Positions 24,564 to 33,135 of a stretch of DNA of 64,000 nucleotides are shown piece after piece (position 1 is the first letter of the stretch; each line of letters opens with the position of its first letter). The translations under genes were made by a program, and so were the position numbers. Source of the DNA: Patulibacter medicamentivorans (GTDB lineage: Bacteria > Actinomycetota > Thermoleophilia > Solirubrobacterales > Solirubrobacteraceae); contig NZ_AGUD01000006.1 in NCBI RefSeq assembly GCF_000240225.1, positions 1 to 64,000 of the forward strand, in the 5' to 3' direction. The notes beneath the pieces are model-generated. The model had not been told where the DNA came from and searched no databases. It saw only the letters and a list, made by a program, of their open reading frames with translations.

Positions 24564-25595
24564 ATGCACGACGGGATGTTCATCTTCGACAACGCGATCC
24601 ACGCGTACGACAACAGCAGCATCAACGTGCTCGAGAGCGACCGCGCAGCGGCCGATCACTTCACGGTGGGCCCGGGAAGCGTGGGCCAGACGCTCGCCGT
24701 CTTCCCCCAGCTCGATCGCAGCGGTCGGCTGGAGAGCGATCCCGACTTCGGCCACAAGCGGCTCGGGGTCGACGAGGCGCTGAAGCTGCTGTTCGAGGAC
24801 TCCGACACCGACATGGCGATGGCCCAGACGGTGCCGATCAAGGACTTCTGGAAGGACTTCCTCTACCCGCTCCAGCTCAACTACGAGCTCAAGCAGGCGG
24901 CGCCGGATCGGATCCTCTTCTGCGGAGCTGTGGACCCGACGACGATGACGACCAAGGAGTGCCTGGCGTCGATGGAGCACCAGGTCCGCGAGCTGGGCGC
25001 GACGAGCTTCAAGTTCTACCAGTCAGGTGCAGACGAGCAGCACTGGATGGCCGACGACCGCGAGGTGGCCTACCCGATCTTCGAGAAGGCGCTGGAGCTG
25101 GGGGTCACGTGCTTGCAGTTCCACAAGGGCTTCGCGTTCTCGCAGCAGATCATGGGTCCGTGGCTCCGCTGCGAGGACCTCCAGCGCCCGGCCCGCGACT
25201 TCCCGGAGGCGACCTTCGTCATCCACCACCTCGGCTGGCCCTACGAGGACGCGAGCATCCAGATCGCCAGCCGCTTCCCGAACATGGTCATGTCGTACGC
25301 CGGCCTGATCCAGTTCTACCCGCTGATGCCAGACCTCACGCTGCACGCCCTCGGCAAGGCGCTGCTGTTCCTCGGCCCCGACCGCGTGCTGTACGGCAGC
25401 GAGGGCTTCGTCTGGCCGAACGTCCAGTCGACCATCGAGATGTTCAACGAGATGCAGTTCTCCGACGAGATGCAGGATCGCTGGGGCTACCCGGAGATCA
25501 CCCGCGACATCCGCGAAAAGCTGTTCGGCCGGAACTTCGCGCGGATCATGGGCGTCGACATCGACGCCAAGAGCAAGCTCCTCGGGGTGTCCTGA
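24564..25595 (+). CDS. Amidohydrolase-2 family protein with altered metal ligands
   Basis: The protein has 343 residues from ATG 24564, chosen for its RBS (AGGAGGAG). It belongs to the metal-dependent TIM-barrel family of ACMSD and 2-pyrone-4,6-dicarboxylate hydrolase (PF04909). Later landmarks are QFHKGF, FVIHHLGWPY and LYGSEGF near the C-terminus. The N-terminal DxHxH is here D9-N-A-I-H13, so the first metal His is Ala11, and the final metal Asp (usually GSD) is Glu. The enzyme may bind metal differently or be metal-independent. Members of this family decarboxylate or hydrolyse aromatic-derived acids, consistent with a catabolic operon. The exact reaction is unknown. Confidence 0.72.
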   Translation: MHDGMFIFDNAIHAYDNSSINVLESDRAAADHFTVGPGSVGQTLAVFPQLDRSGRLESDPDFGHKRLGVDEALKLLFEDSDTDMAMAQTVPIKDFWKDFLYPLQLNYELKQAAPDRILFCGAVDPTTMTTKECLASMEHQVRELGATSFKFYQSGADEQHWMADDREVAYPIFEKALELGVTCLQFHKGFAFSQQIMGPWLRCEDLQRPARDFPEATFVIHHLGWPYEDASIQIASRFPNMVMSYAGLIQFYPLMPDLTLHALGKALLFLGPDRVLYGSEGFVWPNVQSTIEMFNEMQFSDEMQDRWGYPEITRDIREKLFGRNFARIMGVDIDAKSKLLGVS

Positions 25596-25598
25596 CCC

Positions 25599-25961
25599 GT
25601 GCGGTCGGACCTCCGTGCTTCCGTCATGGCGACGCACCGCCGTCCCGAGCGCCATGCCGTGCAGGCGGCCCTCGACGAGATCCGCCCGCGCATCCACGCG
25701 CACCACGGGGACGTCGAGATCCGGGATCTCGACGAGGACGGCACGCTGCGGCTGCGCTTCACCGGCAACTGCGTCGGCTGTCCCTACCAGGCCGTGACGT
25801 TCGGCGCCGCCCTGCACGACCAGCTCGCTGCCGTGGACGGCGTCTCCGACGTGCAGATCGAGGGACGTGTCGTCCCGCCGGCCGCTCTCGCGCGGATCAG
25901 GCGGTTCCACGGCCCCGCCCTTCCCATGTCCTCACCCTCGAATCAGGAGCCCAGGCAATGA
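25599..25961 (+). CDS. NifU C-terminal-domain Fe-S carrier
   Basis: The protein has 120 residues from GTG 25599, three bases after the previous stop. ATG 25626 is an alternative start. The NifU/Nfu core is clear: [18 protein letters not shown] (about 24-41), then [15 protein letters not shown] with Cys58 and Cys61, the CxxC that holds an iron-sulfur cluster between two subunits. Nfu-type proteins hand clusters to apo-enzymes. In this operon the takers would be the LeuC-type [4Fe-4S] hydratase and the indolepyruvate oxidoreductase. The ~25-residue C-terminal tail is polar and unremarkable, and its stop overlaps the next ATG. Confidence 0.82.
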   Translation: MRSDLRASVMATHRRPERHAVQAALDEIRPRIHAHHGDVEIRDLDEDGTLRLRFTGNCVGCPYQAVTFGAALHDQLAAVDGVSDVQIEGRVVPPAALARIRRFHGPALPMSSPSNQEPRQ

Positions 25962-26404
25962 CCCAGGACACCACCACGACCACGTTCTCGCAGACCCAGA
26001 TCAGCGAGGCCACCGCCCGCGCGCTCGTCTCCCGTGCCGTCGCGGTCGCCGAGCGCCAGGGCAGTCCGATGGCGATCGCCGTGTGCGACACCTCGGGCAC
26101 GCCGAAGGCCATCGCCCGCATGGACGGGGCGTCGTCGCTCACCTACGACATCGCGATCGACAAGGCGCTGACCGCGGCGGCGTTCGGGCTCTCGACCCAC
26201 GAGATCAAGGGCTTCCTGGACCAGGACGCGGGCGCCGCCAACCTCTCGCAGGTTCCGCGGCTGACCGCGGTTCCCGGCGGGTACCCGCTCTTCGCGGACG
26301 GGGCGTTGATCGGGGCCGTCGGCGTGTCCGGCGGTCACTACAGCGAAGATCAGGCCGTCGCCGAGGGTGCGATCGCGGAGCTGGGCCTCGGGTCGGCCGG
26401 CTAG
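25958..26404 (+). CDS. GlcG/HbpS (DUF336) family protein
   Basis: The protein has 148 residues. ATG 25958 overlaps the NifU stop and has an RBS (AGGAG). The family core is seen as [23 protein letters not shown] (positions ~32-54, shown here in part), [12 protein letters not shown] and the closing [19 protein letters not shown]. Members bind haem or cobalamin, or are fused/adjacent to catabolic enzymes such as glycolate oxidase and propanediol/PduO systems. It is commonly an accessory protein in oxidative pathways. No signal peptide is visible, so this copy is cytoplasmic. The specific role here is unknown. Confidence 0.78.
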   Translation: MTQDTTTTTFSQTQISEATARALVSRAVAVAERQGSPMAIAVCDTSGTPKAIARMDGASSLTYDIAIDKALTAAAFGLSTHEIKGFLDQDAGAANLSQVPRLTAVPGGYPLFADGALIGAVGVSGGHYSEDQAVAEGAIAELGLGSAG

Positions 26405-26406
26405 TC

Positions 26407-27759
26407 GTGGGACAGACGCTCGTCGAGAAGATCTGGGCCGCGCACGAGGTCGAGCCCGGGCTGCTGTACGTCGACCTGCACCTCCTTCACGATCTCGGAG
26501 GTCCGCTGGCCTTCGAGGGCCTGAAGGCGGCAGGCCGACCCGTGCGGCGCCCGGACCTGACGCTCGCGACGGCGGACCACAACGTGCCGACGGACGGCGT
26601 GACGCGCAGCGCGCAGATCGACGACGAGCTGAGCCGGGTGCAGGTCGGTCTGCTCGAGGCCGGCTGCGCCGAGTTCGGGATCCCGCTCCACTCGATGGGT
26701 GCCCCTCAGCAGGGCATCGTGCACGTCATCGGACCGGAGCTCGGGCTGACCCAGCCCGGCATGACGATCGTCTGCGGTGACTCGCACACCTCGACGCACG
26801 GTGCGTTCGGCGCCCTGGCGTTCGGCATCGGGGTGAGCGAGGTGGAGCACGTCCTGGCAACGCAGTGCGTCGTGCAGGAACGACCCCGGACGATGCGCAT
26901 CCGGTACGTGGGCGACCTGCCCTTCGGCACCACGGCGAAGGACCTGGCGCTGCACACGATCGGACGGATCGGCACGAGCGGCGCTGCCGGCCACGTCGTC
27001 GAGTACGCGGGGCCGGCGATCGAGGCGCTGACGATGGAAGGGCGCATGACGCTGTGCAACATGACGATCGAGGCCGGTGGGCGCGCGGGCCTGATCGCGC
27101 CGGACGCCATGACGCTCGACTGGATCGACCGCCACGGCGGCACGGTGGACGATGCGCGCGGGCGTCTCGCGACGGACGGCGACGCGGAGTTCGACCGCGA
27201 GGTCGAGATCGATGCGCGCGAGGTCACGCCGCAGGTGACGTGGGGCACGACGCCGGAGATGGTCGCCGGCGTGCTCGATCGCGTGCCCGAGCCGAGGACG
27301 GAGGCCGAGCGCCGGGCCCTCGACTACATGGGCCTGGAGCCCGGGACGCGGCTCGTGGACGTCGCCATCGACCGCGTGTTCATCGGCTCGTGCACCAACG
27401 GCCGCCTGTCGGACCTGCGTCACGCTGCGGAGCTGATCGCGGGCCGTGCCGTCGCCCCGAACGTGCGCGCGATGGTCGTTCCCGGATCGATGCGCGTCCG
27501 GCGAGCTGCCGAGGCCGAAGGGCTCGACGCGATCTTCACGGAGGCCGGCTTCGAGTGGCGCGGCGCGGGGTGCTCGATGTGCCTGGGCATGAACGCCGAC
27601 ACGCTCGATCCGGGCGAGCGCTGCGCCTCGACGTCGAACCGCAACTTCGAGGGCCGACAGGGTCGCGGAGGACGCACGCACCTCGTGTCGCCGGAGATGG
27701 CGGCCGCGGCCGCCGTGACCGGGCATTTCGTCGACGTGCGCGACTGGAGGCGCTCGTGA
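26407..27759 (+). CDS. leuC: 3-isopropylmalate dehydratase large subunit homologue (LeuC-like)
   Basis: The protein has 450 residues from GTG 26407, two bases after the upstream stop. It is an aconitase-superfamily [4Fe-4S] hydro-lyase: [24 protein letters not shown], the cluster Cys in IGSCTNGR (about 327) and the pair in CSMCLG (about 388-391) are all present. With the small subunit (next gene) it isomerises a 2-alkylmalate to a 3-alkylmalate. The genes overlap by 4 nt. The neighbours (CoA ligase, amidohydrolase, 2-oxoacid oxidoreductase, PucR) and the lack of leuA argue for a degradative homologue rather than leucine synthesis. This is inference; sequence alone does not separate the two. 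Confidence 0.87.
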   Translation: MGQTLVEKIWAAHEVEPGLLYVDLHLLHDLGGPLAFEGLKAAGRPVRRPDLTLATADHNVPTDGVTRSAQIDDELSRVQVGLLEAGCAEFGIPLHSMGAPQQGIVHVIGPELGLTQPGMTIVCGDSHTSTHGAFGALAFGIGVSEVEHVLATQCVVQERPRTMRIRYVGDLPFGTTAKDLALHTIGRIGTSGAAGHVVEYAGPAIEALTMEGRMTLCNMTIEAGGRAGLIAPDAMTLDWIDRHGGTVDDARGRLATDGDAEFDREVEIDAREVTPQVTWGTTPEMVAGVLDRVPEPRTEAERRALDYMGLEPGTRLVDVAIDRVFIGSCTNGRLSDLRHAAELIAGRAVAPNVRAMVVPGSMRVRRAAEAEGLDAIFTEAGFEWRGAGCSMCLGMNADTLDPGERCASTSNRNFEGRQGRGGRTHLVSPEMAAAAAVTGHFVDVRDWRRS

Positions 27760-28322
27760 AGGCCGTGTCGCGGGTCGAAGGTCCGGTCTCGACGCTCCTG
27801 CGCGACGACATCGACACCGACGTGATCATCCCGAAGCAGTTCCTCAAGCTCGTGCAGCGCACCGGATTCGGTCCGTATGCGTTCTACGACTGGCGCGAGG
27901 ACCCCGCATGGGATCTCCCCAGCCGGCCGATCCTGGTCACGGGGGCGAACTTCGGCTGCGGCTCGAGCCGGGAGCACGCCGTGTGGGCGCTGGCCGACTA
28001 CGGCTTCGCCGCGATCGTCGCACCGAGCTTCGGCGACATCTTCCGCACCAATTGCATGAAGAACGGGCTGCTTCCGGTCCGCGTTCCGCAGGAGATCCGG
28101 GACCAGATCGCGGAGGCCGGCGAAGCAGCGGTCGACCTACGAGCCGGCACCGTGGCGTGGGCGGGCTCCAGCTATCCGCTCGACTACCCGGACGAGGCAC
28201 GGCGTCGTCTCGTCCACGGCCTCGACGACGTGGCGGTGACGCTCGAGTCCGAGGACGCGATCGCGGCGTACGAAGGCCGGCGTGACACGACGATGCCCCG
28301 AACGAAGGCAGGACGAGCATGA
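27756..28322 (+). CDS. leuD: 3-isopropylmalate dehydratase small subunit homologue (LeuD-like)
   Basis: The protein has 188 residues from GTG 27756 (GTGA overlap with LeuC; RBS TGGAGG). Typical LeuD features are [14 protein letters not shown] (about 16-29), the swivelling-domain motif [17 protein letters not shown] and [10 protein letters not shown] with the following NCMKNGLLP. It closes the active site over the LeuC cluster and sets substrate specificity. The loop after IIPKQFL reads KLVQRTGFG, longer and less isopropylmalate-like than a minimal archaeal form, but I cannot infer the substrate from it. The stop overlaps the LeuB start. Confidence 0.87.
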   Translation: MKAVSRVEGPVSTLLRDDIDTDVIIPKQFLKLVQRTGFGPYAFYDWREDPAWDLPSRPILVTGANFGCGSSREHAVWALADYGFAAIVAPSFGDIFRTNCMKNGLLPVRVPQEIRDQIAEAGEAAVDLRAGTVAWAGSSYPLDYPDEARRRLVHGLDDVAVTLESEDAIAAYEGRRDTTMPRTKAGRA

Positions 28323-29347
28323 GTGGACAGACGGTCGTCGTCCTGGGGGGCGACGGGATCGGGCCCGAGGTCACCGACGCGGCTCTCGCCGTGCTCCGGC
28401 GCGTGGCCGGAGACGTCGACTTCGACGAGCGACTGGTCGGCGTCTCCGCGATCCGCGCCGACGGGACGGCGCTGAGCGCCGCGACGCTCGCAGCGTGCAA
28501 GCGCGCCGATGCAGTGCTCGTCGGTGCGCTCGGCGATCCGGGCTTTCCACCCGGAAGCGATCCCGACCCGGGCGAGGCGCTGCTGACGCTCCGCTCGGAG
28601 CTCGGCGTGACCGTGAACCTGCGGCCGATCGCCGCGCGATCGACGCTGGCGGAGCTCGGCCCGATCCGCGCGAGTCACGTTCAGGACGTGGACTTCCTGA
28701 TCGTCCGCGAGCTGAGCGGGGGCCTGTACCGCGGCGGGCGGCACGCGCGCGACGCCCGAGCGGCGCTGGACGAGTGCGTCTACACGCGCGAGCAGGTCGA
28801 GCGGGCGGCTCGGGTCGCCTTCGGCGCCGCCCGAACCCGCGTGACGAGCGTCGACAAGGCCAACGTGCTGGAGACCAGCCGCCTCTGGCGCGAGGTGGTG
28901 ACCGAGGTGGCCCGGGAGTTCCCGGAGATCGAGCTCGAGCACATGCTGGTCGACAACGCGGCGATGCAGCTGCTGCTGGACGCGCGTCGGTTCGACGTCC
29001 TGCTGACCGAGAACCTCTTCGGCGACGTGCTCAGCGACGAGGCGTCGATCTACTGTGGATCGATCGGCATGCTGCCGAGCGCATCGCTCGGCACGGACGG
29101 GTCGCCGGGGCTGTTCGAGCCCGCGCACGGCAGCGCGCCCGACATCGCCGGCCTCGGTGTGGCCAACCCGGTCGGCGCGATCCTCTCCGGGGCGATGCTG
29201 CTTCGGCACGGGTTGGACCGCACCGCCGCCGCCGATGCGGTCGAGCGCGCCGTCGCGGCGGCGATCGATGCCGGAACGCGCACCCGTGACCTGCAGGGGA
29301 CCGCGACCACGGGCGAGTTCACCGCCGCCGTCCTGGAGGCACTGTGA
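28319..29347 (+). CDS. leuB: 3-isopropylmalate dehydrogenase homologue (LeuB-like)
   Basis: The protein has 342 residues, ATG overlapping the LeuD stop. It is an NAD-dependent beta-hydroxyacid oxidative decarboxylase. Visible motifs are GGDGIGPEV at the N-terminus, VRELSGGLYRG, SVDKANVLETSRLWREV (Lys/Asp of the active site), ENLFGDVLSDEAS (metal Asp residues) and EPAHGSAPDIAG (cofactor loop). It would oxidise and decarboxylate the 3-alkylmalate made by LeuCD to a 2-oxo acid. The next gene, a 2-oxoacid:ferredoxin oxidoreductase, overlaps it by 4 nt and could take that 2-oxo acid on to an acyl-CoA. Confidence 0.87.
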   Translation: MSGQTVVVLGGDGIGPEVTDAALAVLRRVAGDVDFDERLVGVSAIRADGTALSAATLAACKRADAVLVGALGDPGFPPGSDPDPGEALLTLRSELGVTVNLRPIAARSTLAELGPIRASHVQDVDFLIVRELSGGLYRGGRHARDARAALDECVYTREQVERAARVAFGAARTRVTSVDKANVLETSRLWREVVTEVAREFPEIELEHMLVDNAAMQLLLDARRFDVLLTENLFGDVLSDEASIYCGSIGMLPSASLGTDGSPGLFEPAHGSAPDIAGLGVANPVGAILSGAMLLRHGLDRTAAADAVERAVAAAIDAGTRTRDLQGTATTGEFTAAVLEAL

Positions 29348-32300
29348 CGAGCTTGACGGTCGATCGCACGGTCGCGCTGGCGGACCGGTACGAGCTGCGC
29401 GACGGGACGGTCCTGCTGAACGGGGTGCAGGCGCTGGTGCGGTTGCCGCTCGAGCAGCGGCGGGCCGACCGCCGGCGGGGCAACCGGACCGCCGGATTGA
29501 TCTCGGGGTACGAAGGGTCTCCGCTCGGCGGGTACGACCTGGAGCTCGGGCGGAGCCGAAAGCTGCTGGACGAGCACGACATCGTCCACCAACCGGCGGT
29601 CAACGAGGAGCTCGCGGCGACGGCCCTGATGGGCAGTCAGCAGGCGCACCTGCAACCGAGTGCCCTGTTCGAGGGCGTCTTCGGGCTCTGGTACGGCAAG
29701 GCGCCAGGTCTCGACCGGGCGAGCGACGCGCTGCGTCACGCCAACCTGATGGGCGTCGACCGCCGGAGCGGCGCGCTCGTCTGCGTCGGCGACGACGCCC
29801 GGGCGAAGTCCTCCACCGTGCCGTCGTCGTCGGAGCTGGCGCTGATGGACCTGATGATTCCCGTGCTCCTGCCCGCCGATCCGCAGGAGGTGCTGGCCTT
29901 CGGCCTCCACGGGATCGCGATGTCGCGCTGCTCGGGGCTCTACAGCGGCCTGAAGATCGCGACGAACGTCGCCGACGGCACCTCTTCGGTCTCGATCTCC
30001 GAGCAGTTGGTGGTCCCGGTCGAGCCCGACACGGAGATCGACGGGCGGCCGTTCCGGCACCGGGTGTCGGCGCGCATGCTCGGCGCGCCGCTGCTCGAGC
30101 TCGAGGAATCGATGGTCGGGCCGCGGCTGGAGATCGCGCGCCGCTACATCGTCGCGAATCGGCTCAACCGGATCGCGTCGCGGGGACCTCAGGACACGGT
30201 CGGGATCGTGGCGGGAGGCAAGGCCTGGCGCGACCTGATCGAGGCGCTCTCGATCCTCGGCGTCCGCGACCGGCTCGAGTCGCTCGGGATCCGCCTGCTC
30301 AAGATCGGCGCTCCGTTCCCGCTCGACGTCGAGCAGGTCCGCGAGTTCGCCGGCGGCCTGCGAGAGGTCGTCGTCGTCGAGGAGAAGCGTGCGTTCCTCG
30401 AGCTGCTCGTCAAGGAGGCGCTCTACGGTGCGCTCGACCGTCCGATCGTCGTCGGCAAGTCCGACGATCGGGGTGCACCGCTGTTGCGGGCATCGGCCGA
30501 TCTCGATCCGGGACTGATCGCGGCGGCGCTCCGTCGCCGGCTGTCCGAGCACATGGACCTCGACCTGGAGCCGACCCCGCCGGCTTCGACGGTGAACGTC
30601 ACCCCGGCCTCCCGCGCGCTTCCGCTCGCCCCGTCGCCGGTGACCCGTACCCCCTACTTCTGCTCGGGCTGTCCGCACAACTCGTCGACCAAGGTCCCGT
30701 CGGGCACGTTGGTCGGCGGCGGCATCGGCTGTCACGGCCTGGCGCTGCTGATGCCCGAGGAACGCGTCGGCATGCTGACCGGCCTCTGCCAGATGGGCGG
30801 CGAGGGGGCCACCTGGATCGGGATGTCGCCGTTCGTCTCCGCGAACCACCTCGTCCAGAACGTCGGGGACGGGACGTTCCACCACTCGGGCTCGCTTGCC
30901 GTGCGTGCGGCGGTGGCCTCGGGCGTGAACCTGACGTTCAAGCTGCTGGTGAACTCGGCCGTCGCGATGACCGGGGGCCAGGCGATCGTCGGCGGGCGGA
31001 CGGTTCCGGAGCTCTGCCGGTTGCTCGAGAGCGAGGGCGTCGCGCGGGTGATCGTGACGACCGAGGACGTCGGTCGGTACCGGGGCGTGAAGCTGACAGG
31101 GAACGTCGAGGTCTGGGACCGGTCGCGGCTGATCGAGGCGCAGGAGGAGCTCGCGAAGGTCGCCGGCGTCACCGTGCTGCTGCACGACCAGGAGTGCGCG
31201 ACGGAGCTGCGGCGCAAACGCAAGCGGGGACGGGCCGAGACGCCGTCGCAGCGGGTCTTCATCAACGAGCGCGCGTGCGAGGGCTGCGGCGACTGCGGCG
31301 CGAAATCCAACTGCCTGTCGGTGCAGCCGGTCGAGACCTCCTTCGGTCGGAAGACCCGGATCCACCAGGCGTCATGCAACGTCGACGTCTCGTGCCTCGA
31401 GGGCGACTGCCCCTCGTTCCTCACCGTCACCCCGTCGAAGCGCGCGGCGACGCCGACCGAGGCGACGCGGACCGAAGCGGCGCGGATCGGTGACGGGATC
31501 GTGCTGCCCGATCCGGCCGTGCGCCGCCCCGGTCAGGCGGTCACGGTCAGGCTGGCGGGCGTCGGTGGCACGGGAATCGTCACGACGGCGCAGGTCCTCG
31601 CCATGGCGGCTCACGTCGACGGGCTGCACGTCGCGGGCCTCGACCAGGTCGGCCTGGCGCAGAAGGGCGGGGCAGTGATCTCCGACCTCAAGTTCGGACC
31701 GGAGCCGATCGAGGGGGCCAACAAGCTCGACGAGGGTTGCGACGCGTATCTCGTCTGCGATCTCGTGGCCGGGACCGCGGCCGAGAACCTCGCTCCGATG
31801 CGGCGGGAGTCGACGGTCGCGGTGATCTCGACGAGCGTCGCGCCGACGGCCGAGCAGGTGATCGCCGTCGACGCGGCGAGCTCGCCGGTCGACGAGCTCG
31901 CCACGCGGATCGAGCAGCGGTGCACCAGCTCCATGCGCCTGCGCGCGCAGGACATCGCGACGGCGCTGCTCGGGACCGATCAGGTGGCGAACACGCTGGT
32001 CGTCGGGGCGGCCTTCCAGCGCGGCGTCCTCCCGCTCAGCCTGGCCGCGCTGGAGGAGGCGATCGCCCTCAACGGCACCGCAGTCGATCTCAACCTGGAG
32101 GCGCTGCGCCTGGGACGGCTGGCCGTCGTCTCCCCCGAGACCGTCGATCGGGCTCTGGAGGGCTCGCGGCCCGTCCGGGAGGCGCCGCCGGTCGGCGCGT
32201 CGGTCCAGGCGATCATCGACGCGGTAGGCGCCGAGGCCGGGAGCGAGCTCGGGGAGATCGTCGTCGAGCGCGTCCCCGATCTCGTCGCCTACCAGAGCCG

Positions 32301-32895
32301 GCGCTACGCGCAGGCGTACGCCGACCTGGTCCGGGACGCCCAGCGCGTGGAGCTCGAGCGCACGGGCGTCCAGGACGGACCGCTGAGCCGTGCGGTCGCC
32401 AGGTACGCGTACAAGCTCATGGCGTACAAGGACGAGTACGAGATCGCCCGACTCAGCATCGACCCGGCGCTGACGGCAGCCGTCGAGCAGGAGTTCGGGC
32501 CGGGTGCGCGGTACGCCTACAAGCTGCACCCGCCGCTGCTCCGTGCGCTCGGGCTGAAGCGCAAGCTGACGCTCGGCCGGTGGTTCCGCCCGGCGTTCCA
32601 CGTGCTCTACCGCCTGCGCAGGCTGCGGGGGACGGCGTTCGACCCGTTCGGCCGGGCCGAGGTCCGACGCGTCGAGCGCGCGCTCGTGAGCGAGTACCGA
32701 TCGCAGATCGAACAGGTGCTGGAGGTCCTGAGCCCGGCCAACCACGAGGCGGCAACGTCGCTGGCCGAGCTGCCGGACCTGGTGCGGGGGTACGAGGAGC
32801 TGAAGCTCGCCAACGTCGCCCGCTATCGCGAGCGGATGGCGGCCGCCTGGAACCAGCTGCGCTCGGGCCCGTCACCGACCGCTCGACCCGGGTGA
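29344..32895 (+). CDS. Indolepyruvate:ferredoxin oxidoreductase, fused large form
   Basis: The protein has 1183 residues from a GTG overlapping the LeuB stop. Domains run in order: an N-terminal pyrimidine-binding half (AGLISGYEGSPLGGYD, about 57-72); a thiamin-diphosphate domain (FCSGCPHNSSTK ~437, GGGIGCHG ~458, QMGGEG); a ferredoxin-like Cys cluster (CEGCGDCG ~644 and CNVDVSCLEGDC ~678); the gamma domain (GVGGTGIVTTAQVLA ~739, GLDQVGLAQKGG); and a C-terminal helical domain (YAYKLMAYKDEYEIARL). Such fused enzymes convert aryl or branched 2-oxo acids to acyl-CoA + CO2, passing electrons to ferredoxin. No ferredoxin gene is nearby. The real substrate may be the LeuB product. Confidence 0.9.
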   Translation: MTSLTVDRTVALADRYELRDGTVLLNGVQALVRLPLEQRRADRRRGNRTAGLISGYEGSPLGGYDLELGRSRKLLDEHDIVHQPAVNEELAATALMGSQQAHLQPSALFEGVFGLWYGKAPGLDRASDALRHANLMGVDRRSGALVCVGDDARAKSSTVPSSSELALMDLMIPVLLPADPQEVLAFGLHGIAMSRCSGLYSGLKIATNVADGTSSVSISEQLVVPVEPDTEIDGRPFRHRVSARMLGAPLLELEESMVGPRLEIARRYIVANRLNRIASRGPQDTVGIVAGGKAWRDLIEALSILGVRDRLESLGIRLLKIGAPFPLDVEQVREFAGGLREVVVVEEKRAFLELLVKEALYGALDRPIVVGKSDDRGAPLLRASADLDPGLIAAALRRRLSEHMDLDLEPTPPASTVNVTPASRALPLAPSPVTRTPYFCSGCPHNSSTKVPSGTLVGGGIGCHGLALLMPEERVGMLTGLCQMGGEGATWIGMSPFVSANHLVQNVGDGTFHHSGSLAVRAAVASGVNLTFKLLVNSAVAMTGGQAIVGGRTVPELCRLLESEGVARVIVTTEDVGRYRGVKLTGNVEVWDRSRLIEAQEELAKVAGVTVLLHDQECATELRRKRKRGRAETPSQRVFINERACEGCGDCGAKSNCLSVQPVETSFGRKTRIHQASCNVDVSCLEGDCPSFLTVTPSKRAATPTEATRTEAARIGDGIVLPDPAVRRPGQAVTVRLAGVGGTGIVTTAQVLAMAAHVDGLHVAGLDQVGLAQKGGAVISDLKFGPEPIEGANKLDEGCDAYLVCDLVAGTAAENLAPMRRESTVAVISTSVAPTAEQVIAVDAASSPVDELATRIEQRCTSSMRLRAQDIATALLGTDQVANTLVVGAAFQRGVLPLSLAALEEAIALNGTAVDLNLEALRLGRLAVVSPETVDRALEGSRPVREAPPVGASVQAIIDAVGAEAGSELGEIVVERVPDLVAYQSRRYAQAYADLVRDAQRVELERTGVQDGPLSRAVARYAYKLMAYKDEYEIARLSIDPALTAAVEQEFGPGARYAYKLHPPLLRALGLKRKLTLGRWFRPAFHVLYRLRRLRGTAFDPFGRAEVRRVERALVSEYRSQIEQVLEVLSPANHEAATSLAELPDLVRGYEELKLANVARYRERMAAAWNQLRSGPSPTARPG

Positions 32896-33135
32896 CCGTC
32901 GGATCCTGGTCGTGGACCGGATTGCTCGCGTTCGTCTTGCGCTTCGATGCGCCCTTCGCCGTGGTGGGCCCCGAGCCGCTCCGCGTCGCAGCAGGGGTCC
33001 TTGCCGACCGATTGCGAGCCGCGCAAGGCCAAGCGGGCGATGCGCGCCCGAGCGGGTCGGCGCGAGTCGGCCGCTCAAGGTCCTCCTTCCGGCGGCCGAT
33101 GCGGTGTGCACCGTCGCCGTTCGACCGGACGCTCC

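Noticed and set aside
26407-29347. Straightforward leucine-biosynthesis leuCDB operon
   Set aside because: It is kept only as the alternative. There is no leuA, and the genes are welded to an oxidoreductase and catabolic-type neighbours.
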